NCBI GenBank assembly: GCA_964036315.1
Contig: OZ038517.1
Location: 14,899,013-14,963,012 of the forward strand
Source of the DNA: Acanthosepion esculentum
Lineage: Eukaryota > Mollusca > Cephalopoda > Sepiida > Sepiidae
DNA length: 64,000 nt
Direction of reading: 5' to 3'
Positions 11,611-24,660 of the stretch are shown in pieces. The stretch's first letter is position 1. Each line of letters begins with the position of its first letter. Both the position numbers and the translations under genes were made by a program. The notes beneath the pieces were generated by a model that worked only from the letters and a program-made list of their open reading frames with translations, was not told the origin of the DNA and did no database searches.

Positions 11611-13560
11611 AAGAGATTAAATATGGGAAGAAAAGATTACCAACGGTAACTGAATGTTAACAAGCCCGCAGAAACTAAACAGTTGTAATAAATATTAAGA
11701 AAGGTAAAAGAAGTTTATGCCATCTCAGAGAAGATTAAGAATGGGAACAAAAGATTAACAATTGTAACTGAATGTTAACAAGCCCGGAGAAGGCAAACAA
11801 TTGTAATAATATTAAGAACGGTAAAAGAAGTTTAAGCCATCTCAGAAAATATTAAGAATGGGAACAAAAGATTAACAATGGTAACTGAATGTTAACAAGC
11901 CCGGAGAAGGCAAACAATTGTAATAAATATTAAGAACGGTAAAAGAAGTTTAAGCCATCTCAGAAAAGATTAAGAATGGGAACAAAAGATTAACAATGTG
12001 AACTGAATGTTAACAAGCCCGGAGAAGGCAAACAATTGTAATAAATATTAAGAACGGTAAAAGAAGTTTAAGACATCTCAGAAAAGATTAAGAATGGGAA
12101 CAAAAGATTAACAATGGTAACTGAATGTTACCAAGCCGGGAGAAGGCAAACGATTGTAATAACTATTAAGCAACGTAAAAGAAGTTTAAGCCATCTCAGA
12201 AAAGATTCAGAATTGGAACAAAAGATTAACAATGGTAACAGTATGTTAAGAAGCCCAGAGAATGCAAACAATTGTAATAAATATTAAGAACGGTAAAAGA
12301 AGTTTAAGCCATCTCAGAAAAGATTAAGAATGGGAACAAAAGATTAACAATGGGAAATGAATGTTACCAAGCCAGGAGAAGGCAAACAATTGTAAAAATA
12401 TTAAGAACGGTAAAAGAAGTTTAAACCATCTAAGAAAAGATAGAGAATGTGAACAAAAGATTAAGAATGGTAACTGAATGTTAACAAGCCCGGAGAAGGC
12501 AAACAATTGTAATAAATATTAAGAACGGTAAAAGAAGTTTAAGCCATCTCAGAAATGATTAAGAATGTGAACAAAAGCTTAACAATGGTAACTGAATGTT
12601 ACCAAGCCCGGAGAAGCCAAAAAATTGCAATAAATATTAAGGACCGTAAAAGAAGTTTAAGCCATCTCAGAAAAGATTAAGAATGGGAACAAAAGATTAA
12701 CAATGGTAACTGAATGTTAACAAGCCATGAGAAGGCAAACAATTGTAACAAATATTATGGACCGTAAAAGAAGTTTAAGCCTTCTCTGAAAAGAATAAGA
12801 ATGGGAACAAAAGATTAACAAATGGTAACTGAATATTAACAAGACGGGAGAAGGTGAAAAATTGTAATAAATATAAAAAACGATAAAAGAAGTTTAAGCT
12901 ATCTCCGAATAGATTAAATATGCGAACAAAAGATTAACAATGGTAACTGAATGTTAACAAGCCTGGAGAAGGCAAACAATTGTAATAAATATTAAGAACG
13001 GTAAAAGAAGTTTAAGCCATCTCAGAAAAGATTAAGAATGGGAACAAAAGATTAACAATGGTAACTGAATGTTAACAAGCCCGGAGAAGGTATACAATTG
13101 TAATAAATTTTAAGAATGGTAAAAGAAGTTTAAGCCATCTCAGAAAAGATTAAGAATGGGAACAAAAGATTAACAATGGCAACTGAATGTTACCAATCCC
13201 GGAGAAGGCAAACAATTGTAATAAATATTAAGGACCATAAAAGAAGTTTAAGCCATCTCAGAAACGATTAAGAATGGGAACAAAAGATTATGAATGGTAA
13301 CTGAATGTTAACAAGCCCGGAGAAGGCAAACAATTGTAATAAATATTAAGGAGGGTAAAAGAAGGTTAAGCCATCTCAGAAAAGATTAAGAATGGGAACA
13401 AAAGATTAACAATGGTAACTGAATGTTAACAATCCCGGAGAAGGCAAACAATTGTAATAAATATTAAGAACGGTAAAAGAAGTTTAAGCCATCTCAGAAA
13501 AGATTAAGAATGGGAACAAAAGATTAACAATGGTAACTGAATGTTAAAAAGACAGCAGAA
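11610..13560 (+). repeat. Long block, second copy (2,711-bp period)
   Basis: Same variant order as 8900-10850 at a constant offset of 2,711 bp. Small differences are present: AAGCCATGAG follows GTTAAC here but GTTAAG in the first copy (near 10,011), and GGACCATAAAAG replaces GGACCGTAAAAG near 13,230, a CpG-to-CpA change. The low divergence means the duplication is recent relative to monomer divergence. Confidence 0.85.
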
Positions 13561-14640
13561 GGTAAACAGTTGTAATAAATATTAAGAAAGGTAAAAGAAG
13601 TTTATGCCATCTAAGAGAAGATTAAGAATGGGAACAAAAGATTAACAATGGTAACTGAATGTTAACAAGCCCGGAGAAGGCAAACAATTGTAATAAATAT
13701 TAAGAACGGTAAAAGAAGTTTAAGCCATCTCAGAAAAGATTAAGAATGGGAACAAAAGATTAACAATGGTAACTGAATATTAACAAGACGGGTGAAGGTA
13801 AAAAATTGTAATAAATATAAGAAACGAGAAGAGAAGTTTAAGCTATCTCAGAATAGATTAAATATGGGAACAAAAGATTACAAACGGTAACTGAATGTTA
13901 ACAAGCCCGCAGAAGGTAAACAGTTGTAATAAATATTAAGAAAGGTAAAAGAAGTTTATGCCATCTCAGAAAAGATTAAGAATGGTGACAAAAGATTAAC
14001 AATGGTAACTGAATGTTAACAAGCCCGGAGAAGGCAAACAATTGTAATAAATATGAAGAACGGTAAAAGAAGTTTAAGACATCTCAGAAAAGATTAAGAA
14101 TGGGAACAAAAGTTTAACAATGGTAACTGAATGTTAACAAGCCCGGAGAAGGGAAACAATTGTAATAAATATCAAGAACGGTAAAAGAAGTTTAAGCCAT
14201 CTCAGAAAATATTATGAATGGGAACAAAAGATTAACAATGGCAACTGAATGTTAACAAGACGGGAGAAGGCAAACAATTGTAATAAATATAAAAAACGAT
14301 AAAAGAAGTTTCAGCTATCTCAGAAGAGATTAAGTATGGGAACAAAAGATTACCAAAGGTAAATGAATGTACACAAGCCCGGAGAAGGTAAACAATAGTA
14401 TTAAATATTAAGAACGTTAAAAGAAGTTTAAGCCATCTCAGAAAAGATTAAGAATGGGAACAAAAGATTAACAATGGTAACTGAATGTTAAAAAGACAGC
14501 AGAAAGTAAACAGTTGTAATAAATATTAAGAAAGGTAAAAGAAGTTTATGCCATCTCAGAGAAGATTAAGAATGGGAACAAAAGATTAACAATGGTAACT
14601 GAATGTTAACAAGCCCGGAGAAGGCAAACAATTGTAATAA
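13550..14640 (+). repeat. Nine- to ten-monomer block d, first copy
   Basis: Recognised by AAGACAGCAG, GACGGGTGAAGG with ATAAGAAACGAGAAGAG, GGTGAC at 13984, ATATGAAG, AAAAGTTTAAC, AGAAGGGAAAC, ATATCAAG, TATTATGAATG, TTTCAGCTATC, GAATGTACAC and AATAGTATTAAAT, in that order. The same ordered set is found twice more, at about 16.3-17.3 and 17.4-18.5 kb. The offset to the second copy is 2,595 bp (22 monomers minus 1), measured at GGTGAC. Confidence 0.83.
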
Positions 14641-15530
14641 ATATTAAGAACGGTAAAAGAAGTTTAAGCCATCTCAGAAAAGATTAAGAATGGGAACAAA
14701 AGATTAACAATGGGAAATGAATGTTACCAAGCCAGGAGAAGGCAAACAATTGTAAAAATATTAAGAACGGTAAAAGAAGTTTAAACCATCTAAGAAAAGA
14801 TAGAGAATGTGAACAAAAGATTAAGAATGGTAACTGAATGTTAACAAGCCCGGAGAAGGCAAACAATTGTAATAAATATTAAGAACGGTAAAAGAAGTTT
14901 AAGCCATCTCAGAAATGATTAAGAATGTGAACAAAAGCTTAACAATGGTAACTGAATGTTACCAAGCCCGGAGAAGCCAAAAAATTGCAATAAATATTAA
15001 GGACCGTAAAAGAAGTTTAAGCCATCTCAGAAAAGATTAAGAATGGGAACAAAAGATTAACAATGGTAACTGAATGTTAACAAGCCATGAGAAGGCAAAC
15101 AATTGTAACAAATATTATGGACCGTAAAAGAAGTTTAAGCCTTCTCTGAAAAGAATAAGAATGGGAACAAAAGATTAACAAATGGTAACTGAATATTAAC
15201 AAGACGGGAGAAGGTGAAAAATTGTAATAAATATAAAAAACGATAAAAGAAGTTTAAGCTATCTCCGAATAGATTAAATATGCGAACAAAAGATTAACAA
15301 TGGTAACTGAATGTTAACAAGCCTGGAGAAGGCAAACAATTGTAATAAATATTAAGAACGGTAAAAGAAGTTTAAGCCATCTCAGAAAAGATTAAGAATG
15401 GGAACAAAAGATTAACAATGGTAACTGAATGTTAACAAGCCCGGAGAAGGTATACAATTGTAATAAATTTTAAGAATGGTAAAAGAAGTTTAAGCCATCT
15501 CAGAAAAGATTAAGAATGGGAACAAAAGAT
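14640..15530 (+). repeat. Partial third copy of the long block (internal part)
   Basis: Matches 12,280-13,170 at an offset of 2,360 bp, exactly 20 monomers, including the 117-bp monomer that opens a 60-codon minus-strand frame at 14684-14866. The match ends after the TATACAATTG monomer, where the sequence jumps to AAGACAGCAG. Confidence 0.82.
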
Positions 15531-15589
15531 TAACAATGGTAACTGAATGTTAAAAAGACAGCAGAAGGTAAACAGTTGTAATAAATATT

Positions 15590-16250
15590 AAGAAAGGTAA
15601 AAGAAGTTTATGCCATCTCAGAGAAGATTAAGAATGGGAACAAAAGATTAACAATTGTAACTGAATGTTAACAAGCCCGGAGAAGGCAAACAATTGTAAT
15701 AATATTAAGAACGGTAAAAGAAGTTTAAGCCATCTCAGAAAATATTAAGAATGGGAACAAAAGATTAACAATGGTAACTGAATGTTAACAAGCCCGGAGA
15801 AGGCAAACAATTGTAATAAATATTAAGAACGGTAAAAGAAGTTTAAGCCATCTCAGAAAAGATTAAGAATGGGAACAAAAGATTAAGAATGGGAACTGAA
15901 TGTTAACAAGCCCGGAGAAGGCAAACAATTGTAATAAATATTAAGAACGGTAAAAGAAGTTTAAGACATCTCAGAAAAGATTAAGAATGGGAACAAAAGA
16001 TTAACAATGGTAACTGAATGTTACCAAGCCGGGAGAAGGCAAACGATTGTAATAACTATTAAGGAACGTAAAAGAAGTTTAAGCCATCTCAGAAAAGATT
16101 CAGAATTGGAACAAAAGATTAACAATGGTAACAGTATGTTAAGAAGCCCAGAGAATGCAAACAATTGTAATAAATATTAAGAACGGTAAAAGAAGTTTAA
16201 GCCATCTCAGAAAAGATTAAGAATGGGAACAAAAGATTAACAATGGGAAA
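15590..16250 (+). repeat. Partial third copy of the long block (upstream part, displaced)
   Basis: Matches 11,690-12,350: ATTGTAACTG is at 11761 and 15653, an offset of 3,892 bp (33 monomers minus 2), followed by AATAATATT, GATTCAGAATTGG and CAGTATGTTAAG as in the long block. In the parent this part lies upstream of the piece now found at 14,640-15,530; here it lies downstream. The order is thus swapped, which needs at least two exchange events. Confidence 0.78.
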
Positions 16251-16259
16251 TGAATGTTA

Positions 16260-18510
16260 CCAAGCCCGGAGAAGGCAAACAATTGTAATAAATATTAAGA
16301 ACGGTAAAAGAAGTTTAAGCCATCTCAGAAAAGATTAAGAATGGGAACAAAAGATTAACAATGGTAACTGAATATTAACAAGACGGGTGAAGGTAAAAAA
16401 TTGTAATAAATATAAGAAACGAGAAGAGAAGTTTAAGCTATCTCAGAATAGATTAAATATGGGAACAAAAGATTACAAACGGTAACTGAATGTTAACAAG
16501 CCCGCAGAAGGTAAACAGTTGTAATAAATATTAAGAAAGGTAAAAGAAGTTTATGCCATCTCAGAAAAGATTAAGAATGGTGACAAAAGATTAACAATGG
16601 TAACTGAATGTTAACAAGCCCGGAGAAGGCAAACAATTGTAATAAATATGAAGAACGGTAAAAGAAGTTTAAGACATCTCAGAAAAGATTAAGAATGGGA
16701 ACAAAAGTTTAACAATGGTAACTGAATGTTAACAAGCCCGGAGAAGGGAAACAATTGTAATAAATATCAAGAACGGTAAAAGAAGTTTAAGCCATCTCAG
16801 AAAATATTATGAATGGGAACAAAAGATTAACAATGGCAACTGAATGTTAACAAGACGGGAGAAGGCAAACAATTGTAATAAATATAAAAAACGATAAAAG
16901 AAGTTTCAGCTATCTCAGAAGAGATTAAGTATGGGAACAAAATATTACCAAAGGTAAATGAATGTACACAAGCCCGGAGAAGGTAAACAATAGTATTAAA
17001 TATTAAGAACGTTAAAAGAAGTTTAAGCCATCTCAGAAAAGATTAAGAATGGGAACAAAAGATTAACAATGGTAACTGAATGTTAAAAAGACAGCAGAAG
17101 GTAAACAGTTGTAATAAATATTAAGAAAGGTAAAAGAAGTTTATGCCATCTCAGAGAAGATTAAGAATGGGAACAAAAGATTAACAATGGTAACTGAATG
17201 TTAACAAGCCCGGAGAAGGCAAACAATTGTAATAAATATTAAGAACGGTAAAAGAAGTTTAAGCCATCTCAGAAAAGATTAAGAATGGGAACAAAAGATT
17301 AACAATGGTAACTGAATGTTAAAAAGACAGCAGAAGGTAAACAGTTGTAATAAATATTAAGAAAGGTAAAAGAAGTTTATGCCATCTCAGAGAAGATTAA
17401 GAATGGGAACAAAAGATTAACAATGGTAACTGAATGTTAACAAGCCCGGAGAAGGCAAACAATTGTAATAAATATTAAGAACGGTAAAAGAAGTTTAAGC
17501 CATCTCAGAAAAGATTAAGAATGGGAACAAAAGATTAACAATGGTAACTGAATATTAACAAGACGGGTGAAGGTAAAAAATTGTAATAAATATAAGAAAC
17601 GAGAAGAGAAGTTTAAGCTATCTCAGAATAGATTAAATATGGGAACAAAAGATTACAAACGGTAACTGAATGTTAACAAGCCCGCAGAAGGTAAACAGTT
17701 GTAATAAATATTAAGAAAGGTAAAAGAAGTTTATGCCATGTCAGAAAAGATTAAGAATGGTGACAAAAGATTAACAATGGTAACTGAATGTTAACAAGCC
17801 CGGAGAAGGCAAACAATTGTAATAAATATGAAGAACGGTAAAAGAAGTTTAAGACATCTCAGAAAAGATTAAGAATGGGAACAAAAGTTTAACAATGGTA
17901 ACTGAATGTTAACAAGCCCGGAGAAGGGAAACAATTGTAATAAATATCAAGAACGGTAAAAGAAGTTTAAGCCATCTCAGAAAATATTATGAATGGGAAC
18001 AAAAGATTAACAATGGCAACTGAATGTTAACAAGACGGGAGAAGGCAAACAATTGTAATAAATATAAAAAACGATAAAAGAAGTTTCAGCTATCTCAGAA
18101 GAGATTAAGTATGGGAACAAAAGATTACCAAAGGTAAATGAATGTACACAAGCCCGGAGAAGGTAAACAATAGTATTAAATATTAAGAACGTTAAAAGAA
18201 GTTTAAGCCATCTCAGAAAAGATTAAGAATGGGAACAAAAGATTAACAATGGTAACTGAATGTTAAAAAGACAGCAGAAAATAAACAGTTGTAATAAATA
18301 TTAAGAAAGGTAAAAGAAGTTTATGCCATCTCAGAGAAGATTAAGAATGGGAACAAAAGATTAACAATGGTAACTGAATGTTAACAAGCCCGGAGAAGGC
18401 AAACAATTGTAATAAATATTAAGAACGGTAAAAGAAGTTTAAGCCATCTCAGAAAAGATTAAGAATGGGAACAAAAGATTAACAATGGTAACTGAATATT
18501 AACAAGACGG
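16260..18510 (+). repeat. Block d, second and third copies, 1,180-bp period
   Basis: GGTGAC at 16579 and 17759 gives an offset of exactly 1,180 bp, ten monomers. All the diagnostic variants of block d (listed at 13550-14640) are in the same order in both copies. Differences are single bases: AAATATTACC near 16,941 against AAAGATTACC near 18,121, and GCCATGTC against GCCATCTC. The AAGACAGCAG monomer occurs at 17090, 17326 and 18270, so a two-monomer repeat has been added between the copies. Confidence 0.85.
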
Positions 18511-20270
18511 GAGAAGGTAAAAAATTGTAATAAATATAAAGAACGATAAAAGAAGTTTAAGCTATCTCAGAATAGATTAAATATGGGAACAAAAGATTAC
18601 CAAGGGTAACTGAATGTTAACAAGCCCACAGAAGGTAAACAGTTGTAATAAATATTAAGAAAGGTAAAAGAAGTTTATGCCATCTCAGAAAAGATTAAGA
18701 ATGGGAACAAAAGATTAACAATGGTAACTGAATGTTAACAAGCCCGGAGAATGCAAACAATTGTAATAAATATTAAGAACGGTAAAAGAGGTTTAAGCCA
18801 TCTCAGAAAAGATTAAGAATGGGAACAAAAGATTAACAATGGTAACTGAATGTTAACAAGCCGGGAGAAGGCAAACAATTGTAATAAATATTAAGAACGG
18901 TAAAAGAAGTTTAAGACATCTCAGAAAAGTTTCAGTATGGGAACAAAAGTTTAACAATGGTAACTGAATGTTAACAAGCCCGGAGAAGGGAAACAATTGT
19001 AATAAATATCAAGAACGGTAAAAGAAGTTTAAGCCATCCCAGAAAAGATTAAGAATGGGAACAAAAGATTAACAATGGTAATTGAATGTTAACAAGCCCG
19101 GAGAAGGCAAACAATTGTAATAAATATTAAGGACGCTAAAAAAGTTTAAGCCATCTTAGAAAAGATTAAGAATGGGAACAAAAGATTAACAATGGTAACT
19201 GAATGTTAACAAGCCCGGAGAAGGTAAACAATTGTAATAAATATTAAGAACGGTAAAAGAAGTTTAAGCCATCTCAGAAAAGATTAAGAATGGGAACAAA
19301 AGATTAACATTGGTAACTAAATGTTAACAAGCCCTGTGAAGGCAAACAATTGTAATAAATATTAAGAACGGTAAAAGAAGTTTAAGCCATCTCAGAAAAG
19401 ACTAAGAAGGCGAACAAAAGATTAACAATGGTAACTGAATGTTAACAAGCCCGGAGAAGGTAAACAGTTGTAATAAATATTAAGAATGGTAAAAGACGTT
19501 TATGCCATCTCAGAAAAGATTAAGAATGGGAAAAAAAGATTAACAATGGTAACTGAATGTTAACAAGCCCGGAGAAGGAAAACAATTGTAATAAATATTA
19601 AGGACCGTAAAAGAAGTTTACGCCATCTCAGAAAAGATTAAGAATGGGAACAAAAGATTAACAATGGCAACTGACTGTTAACAAGCCCAGAGAAGGCAAG
19701 CAATTGTAATAAATATTAAGAACGGTAAAAGAAGTTTAAGCCATCTCAGAAAAGTTTAAGAATGGGAACAAAAGATTAACAATGGTAACTGAATGTTAAC
19801 AAGCCCGGAGAAGGCAAACAATTGTAATAAATATTAAGAACGGTAAAAGAAGTTTAAGCCATCTCAGAAAAGATTAAGAATGGGAACAAAAGATTAGCAA
19901 TGGTAACTGAATGTTAACAAGCCCGGAGAAGGCAAACAATTGTAATAAATATTAAGAACGGTAAAAGAAGTTTAAGCAATCTCAGAAAAGATTAAGAATG
20001 GGACAAAAGATTAACAATGGTAACTGAATGTTAACAAGCCCGGTGAAGGCAAGATATTGTAATAAATATTAAGAACGGTAAAAGAAGTTTAAGCCATCTC
20101 AGAAAAGATTAAGAATGGGAACAAAAGATTAACAATGGTAACTGAATGTTAACAAGCCCGGAGAAGGTAAACAATTGTAATAAATATTAAGAACGGTAAG
20201 AGAAGTTTAAGCCATCTCAGAAAAGATTAAGATTGGGAACAAAAATTTAACAATGGTAACTGAATGTTAA
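18510..20270 (+). repeat. Mostly canonical monomers
   Basis: Fifteen or so monomers close to consensus. Private variants include GTTTCAGTATGG near 18,929, ACGCTAAAAAAG near 19,132, GACTAAGAAGGCG near 19,402 and GACTGTTAAC near 19,673. I see no long shared block with a second copy in the window apart from the GTTTACGCC and CCCAGAG monomers near 19,620-19,700, which recur near 21,980 and 24,450. Confidence 0.8.
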
Positions 20271-22270
20271 CAAGACGGGAGAAGGTAAAAAATTGTAATA
20301 AATATAAAAAACGATAAAAGAAGTTTAAGCTATCTCAGAAGAGATTAAGTATGGGAACAAAAGATTATCAAAGGTAAATGAATGTTAACAAGCCCGGCGA
20401 AGGTAAACAATAGTAATAAATATTAAGAACGGTAAAGAAGTTTAAGCCATCTCAGAAAATTTAAAAATGGGAACAAAAGATTAACAATGGTAAATGAACG
20501 TTAACAAGCCCGGAGAAGGCAAACAATTGTAATAAATATTAAGAACGGTAAAAGAAGTTCAAGCCATCTCAGAAAAGATTAAGAATGGGAACAAAAGATT
20601 AACAATGATAACTGAATGTTAACAAGCCCGGTGAAGGTAAACAATTGTAATAAATATTAAGAACGGTAAAAGAAGTTTAAGCAATCTCAGAAAAGATTAA
20701 GAATGGGAACAAAAGATTAACAATGGTAACTGAATGTTAACAAGCACGGTGAAGGCAAACAATTGTAATAAATATTAAGAACGGTAAAAGAAGTTTAAGA
20801 CATCTCAGAAAAGATTAAGAATGGGAACAAAAGATTAACAATGGTAACTGAATGTTAACAAGCCCGGAGAAGGTAAACAATTGTAATAAATATTAAGAAC
20901 GGTGAGAGAAGTTTAACCCATCTCAGAAAAGATTAAGATTGGGAACAAAAGATTAACATTGGTAACTGAATGGTAACAAGCCTTGTGAGGGCAAACAATT
21001 GTAATAAATATTAAGAACGGTAAAAGAAGTTTACGCCATCTCAGAAAAGATTAAGAATGGGAACAAAAGATTAACAATGGTAACTGAATGTTAACAAGCC
21101 CGGAGAAGTCAAACAATTGTAATAAATATTGAGAACGGTAAAAGAAGTTTAAGCCATCTCAGGAAAGATTAAGAATGGGAACAAAAGATTAACAATGATA
21201 ACTGAATGTTAACAAGCCCGGTGAAGGTAAACAATTGTAATAAATATTAAGAACGGTAAAAGAAGTTTAAGCAATCTCAGAAAAGATTAAGAATGGGAAC
21301 AAAAGATTAACAATGGTAACTGAATGTTAACAAGCCCGGAGAAGGCAAATAATTGTAATAAATATTAAGAACGGTAAAAGAAGTTTAAGATATCTCAGAA
21401 AAGATTAAAAATGGGAACAAAAGATTAACAATGGTAACTGAATGTTAACAAGCCCGGAGAAGGTAAACAATTGTAATAAATATTAAGGACGGTAAGAGAA
21501 GTTTAACCCATCTCAGAAAAGATTAAGATTGGGAACAAAAATTTAACAATGGTAACTGAATGTTAACAAGACGGGAGAAGGTAAAAAATTGTAATAAATA
21601 TTAAGAACGGTAAAAGAAGTTTAAGCCATCTCAGAAAAGATTAAGAATGGGAACAAAAGATTAACATTGGTAACTGAATGGTAACAAGCCCTGTGAAGGC
21701 AAACAATTGTAATAAATATTAAGAACGGTAAAAGAAGTTTAAGCCATCTCAGAAAAGATTAAGAATGCGAACAAAAGATTAACAATGGTAACTGAATGTT
21801 AACAAGCCCGGAGAAGGCAAACAGTTGTAATAAATATTAAGAATGGTAAAAGAAGTTTATGCCATCTCAGAAAATATTAAGAGAGGGAAAAAAAGATTAA
21901 CAATGGTAACTGAATGTTAACAAGCCCGGAGAAGGCAAACAATTTTAATAAATATTAAGGACCGTAAAAGAAGTTTACGCCATCTCAGAAAAGATTAAGA
22001 ATGGGAACAAAAGATTAACAATGGTAACTGACTGTTAACAAGCCCAGAGAAGGCAAGCAATTGTAATAAATATTAAGAACGGTAAAAGAAGTTTAAGCCA
22101 TCTCAGAAAAGTTTAAGAATGGGAACAAAAGATTAACAGTGGTAACTGAATGTTAACAAGCCCGGAGAAGGCAAACAGTTGTAATAAATATTAAGAACGG
22201 TAAAAGAAGTTTAAGCCATCACAGAAAAGATTTAGAATGGGAACAAAAGATTAACAATGGTAAGTGAATG
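20270..22270 (+). repeat. About 2.4-kb block, first copy
   Basis: Contains AAGATTATCA at 20361, CCTTGTGAGG at 20981, CGGAGAAGTC at 21101 and GAGAGGGAAA at 21881. The same markers occur at 23071, 23338, 23575 and 24355. The offset changes from 2,710 to 2,357 to 2,474 bp, that is by 353 bp (three monomers) and then 117 bp (one short monomer). The block is therefore duplicated, with whole-monomer gains and losses afterwards. The 117-bp monomer specific to copy two lacks one base in AATGGAACAAAAG near 23,532. Confidence 0.82.
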
Positions 22271-22980
22271 TTAACAAGACGGGAGAAGGTAAAAAATTGT
22301 AATAAATATAAAAAACGATAAAAGAAGTTTAAGCTATCTCAGAAGAGATTAAGTATGGGAACAAAAGATTATCAAAGGTAAATGAATGTTAACAAGCCCG
22401 GCGAAGGTAAACAATAGTAATAAATATTAAGAACGGTAAAGAAGTTTAAGCCATCTCAGAAAATTTAAAAATGGGAACAAAAGATTAACAATGGTAACTG
22501 AATGTTAACAAGCCCGGAGAAGGCAAACAATTGTAATAAATATTAAGAACGGTAAAAGAAGTTTAAGCCATCTCAGAAAAGATTAAGAATGGGAACAAAA
22601 GATTAACAATGGTAACTGAATGTTAACAAGCCCGGAGAAGGCAAACAATTGTAATAAATATTAAGAACGGTAAAAGAAGTTTAAGCAATCTCAGAAAAGA
22701 TTAAGAATGGGAACAAAAGATTAACAATGGTAACTGAATGTTAACAAGCACGGTGAAGGCAAACAATTGTAATAAATATTAAGAACGGTAAAAGAAGTTT
22801 AAGCCATCTCAGAAAAGATTAAGAATGGGAACAAAAGATTAACAATGGTAACTGAATGTTAACAAGCCCGGAGAAGGTAAACAATTGTAATAAATATTAA
22901 GAACGGTAAGAGAAGTTTAACCCATCTCAGAAAAGATTAAGATTGGGAACAAAAATTTAACAATGGTAACTGAATGTTAA
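22270..22980 (+). repeat. Partial extra copy of the start of the 2.4-kb block
   Basis: AAGATTATCA occurs at 22365, 2,004 bp after the first (17 monomers minus 2) and 706 bp before the third (6 monomers minus 2). It is followed by AAAGAAGTTTAAGCC and AAATTTAAAAATGGG as at 20,430-20,470, then by canonical monomers up to the start of the next copy. Confidence 0.78.
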
Positions 22981-24660
22981 CAAGACGGAAGAAGGTAAAA
23001 AATTGTAATAAATATAAAAAACGATAAAAGAAGTTTAAGCTATCTCAGAAGAGATTAAGTATGGGAACAAAAGATTATCAAAGGTAAATGAATGTTAACA
23101 AGCCCGGCAAAGGTAAACAATAGTAATAAATATTAAGAACGGTAAAGAAGTCTAAGCCATCTCAGAAAAGATTAAGAATGGGAACAAAAGATTAACAATG
23201 GTAACTGAATGTTAACAAGCCCCGAGAAGGTAAACAATTGTAATAAATATTAAGAACGGTAAAAGAAGTTTAAGCCATCTCAGAAAATATTAAGAATGGG
23301 AACAAAAGATTAACATTGGTAACTGAATGGTAACAAGCCTTGTGAGGGCAAACAATTGTAATAAATATTAAGAACGGTAAAAGAAGTTTACGCCATCTCA
23401 GAAAAGATTAAGAATGGGAACAAAAGATTAACAATGGTAACTGAATGTTAACAAGCCCGGAGAAGGCAAACAATTGTAATAAATATTAAGAACGGTAAAA
23501 GAAGTTTAAGCCATCTCAGAAAAGATTAAGAATGGAACAAAAGATTAACAATGGCAACTGAATGTTAACAAGCCCGGAGAAGTCAAACAATTGTAATAAA
23601 TATTGAGAACGGTAAAAGAAGTTTAAGCCATCTCAGGAAAGATTAAGAATGGGAACAAAAGATTAACAATGATAACTGAATGTTAACAAGCCCGGAGAAG
23701 GCAAACAATTGTAATAAATATTAAGAACGGTAAAAGAAGTTTAAGCAATCTCAGAAAAGATTAAGAATGGGAACAAAAGATTAACAATGGTAACTGAATG
23801 TTAACAAGCCCGGAGAAGGCAAACAATTGTAATAAATATTAAGAACGGTAAAAGAAGTTTAAGATATCTCAGAAAAGATTAAAAATGGGAACAAAAGATT
23901 AACAATGGTAACTGAATGTTAACAAGCCCGGAGAAGGTAAACAATTGTAATAAATATTAAGGACGGTAAGAGAAGTTTAACCCATCTCAGAAAAGATTAA
24001 GATTGGGAACAAAAATTTAACAATGGTAACTGAATGTTAACAAGACGGGAGAAGGTAAAAAATTGTAATAAATATTAAGAACGGTAAAAGAAGTTTAAGC
24101 CATCTCAGAAAAGATTAAGAATGGGAACAAAAGATTAACATTGGTAACTGAATGGTAACAAGCCCTGTGAAGGCAAACAATTGTAATAAATATTAAGAAC
24201 GGTAAAAGAAGTTTAAGCCATCTCAGAAAAGATTAAGAATGCGAAGAAAAGATTAACAATGGTAACTGAATGTTAACAAGCCCGGAGAAGGCAAACAGTT
24301 GTAATAAATATTAAGAATGGTAAAAGAAGTTTATGCCATCTCAGAAAATATTAAGAGAGGGAAAAAAAGATTAACAATGGTAACTGAATGTTAACAAGCC
24401 CGGAGAAGGCAAACAATTTTAATAAATATTAAGGACCGTAAAAGAAGTTTACGCCATCTCAGAAAAGATTAAGAATGGGAACAAAAGATTAACAATGGTA
24501 ACTGACTGTTAACATGCCCAGAGAAGGCAAGCAATTGTAATAAATATTAAGAACGGTAAAAGAAGTTTAAGCCATCTCAGAAAAGTTTAAGAATGGGAAC
24601 AAAAGATTAACAGTGGTAACTGAATGTTAACAAGCCCGGAGAAGGCAAACAGTTGTAATA
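22980..24660 (+). repeat. About 2.4-kb block, second copy
   Basis: Second copy of 20270-22270, defined by the shared markers AAGATTATCA, CCTTGTGAGG, CGGAGAAGTC, ATTGAGAACGG, CTCAGGAAAG and GAGAGGGAAA. Compared with copy one it has lost three monomers between the first two markers and gained one 117-bp monomer between the next two. Single-base differences include GCCCGGCAAAGG for GCCCGGCGAAGG near 23,103 and CATGCCC for CAAGCCC near 24,513. Confidence 0.82.
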
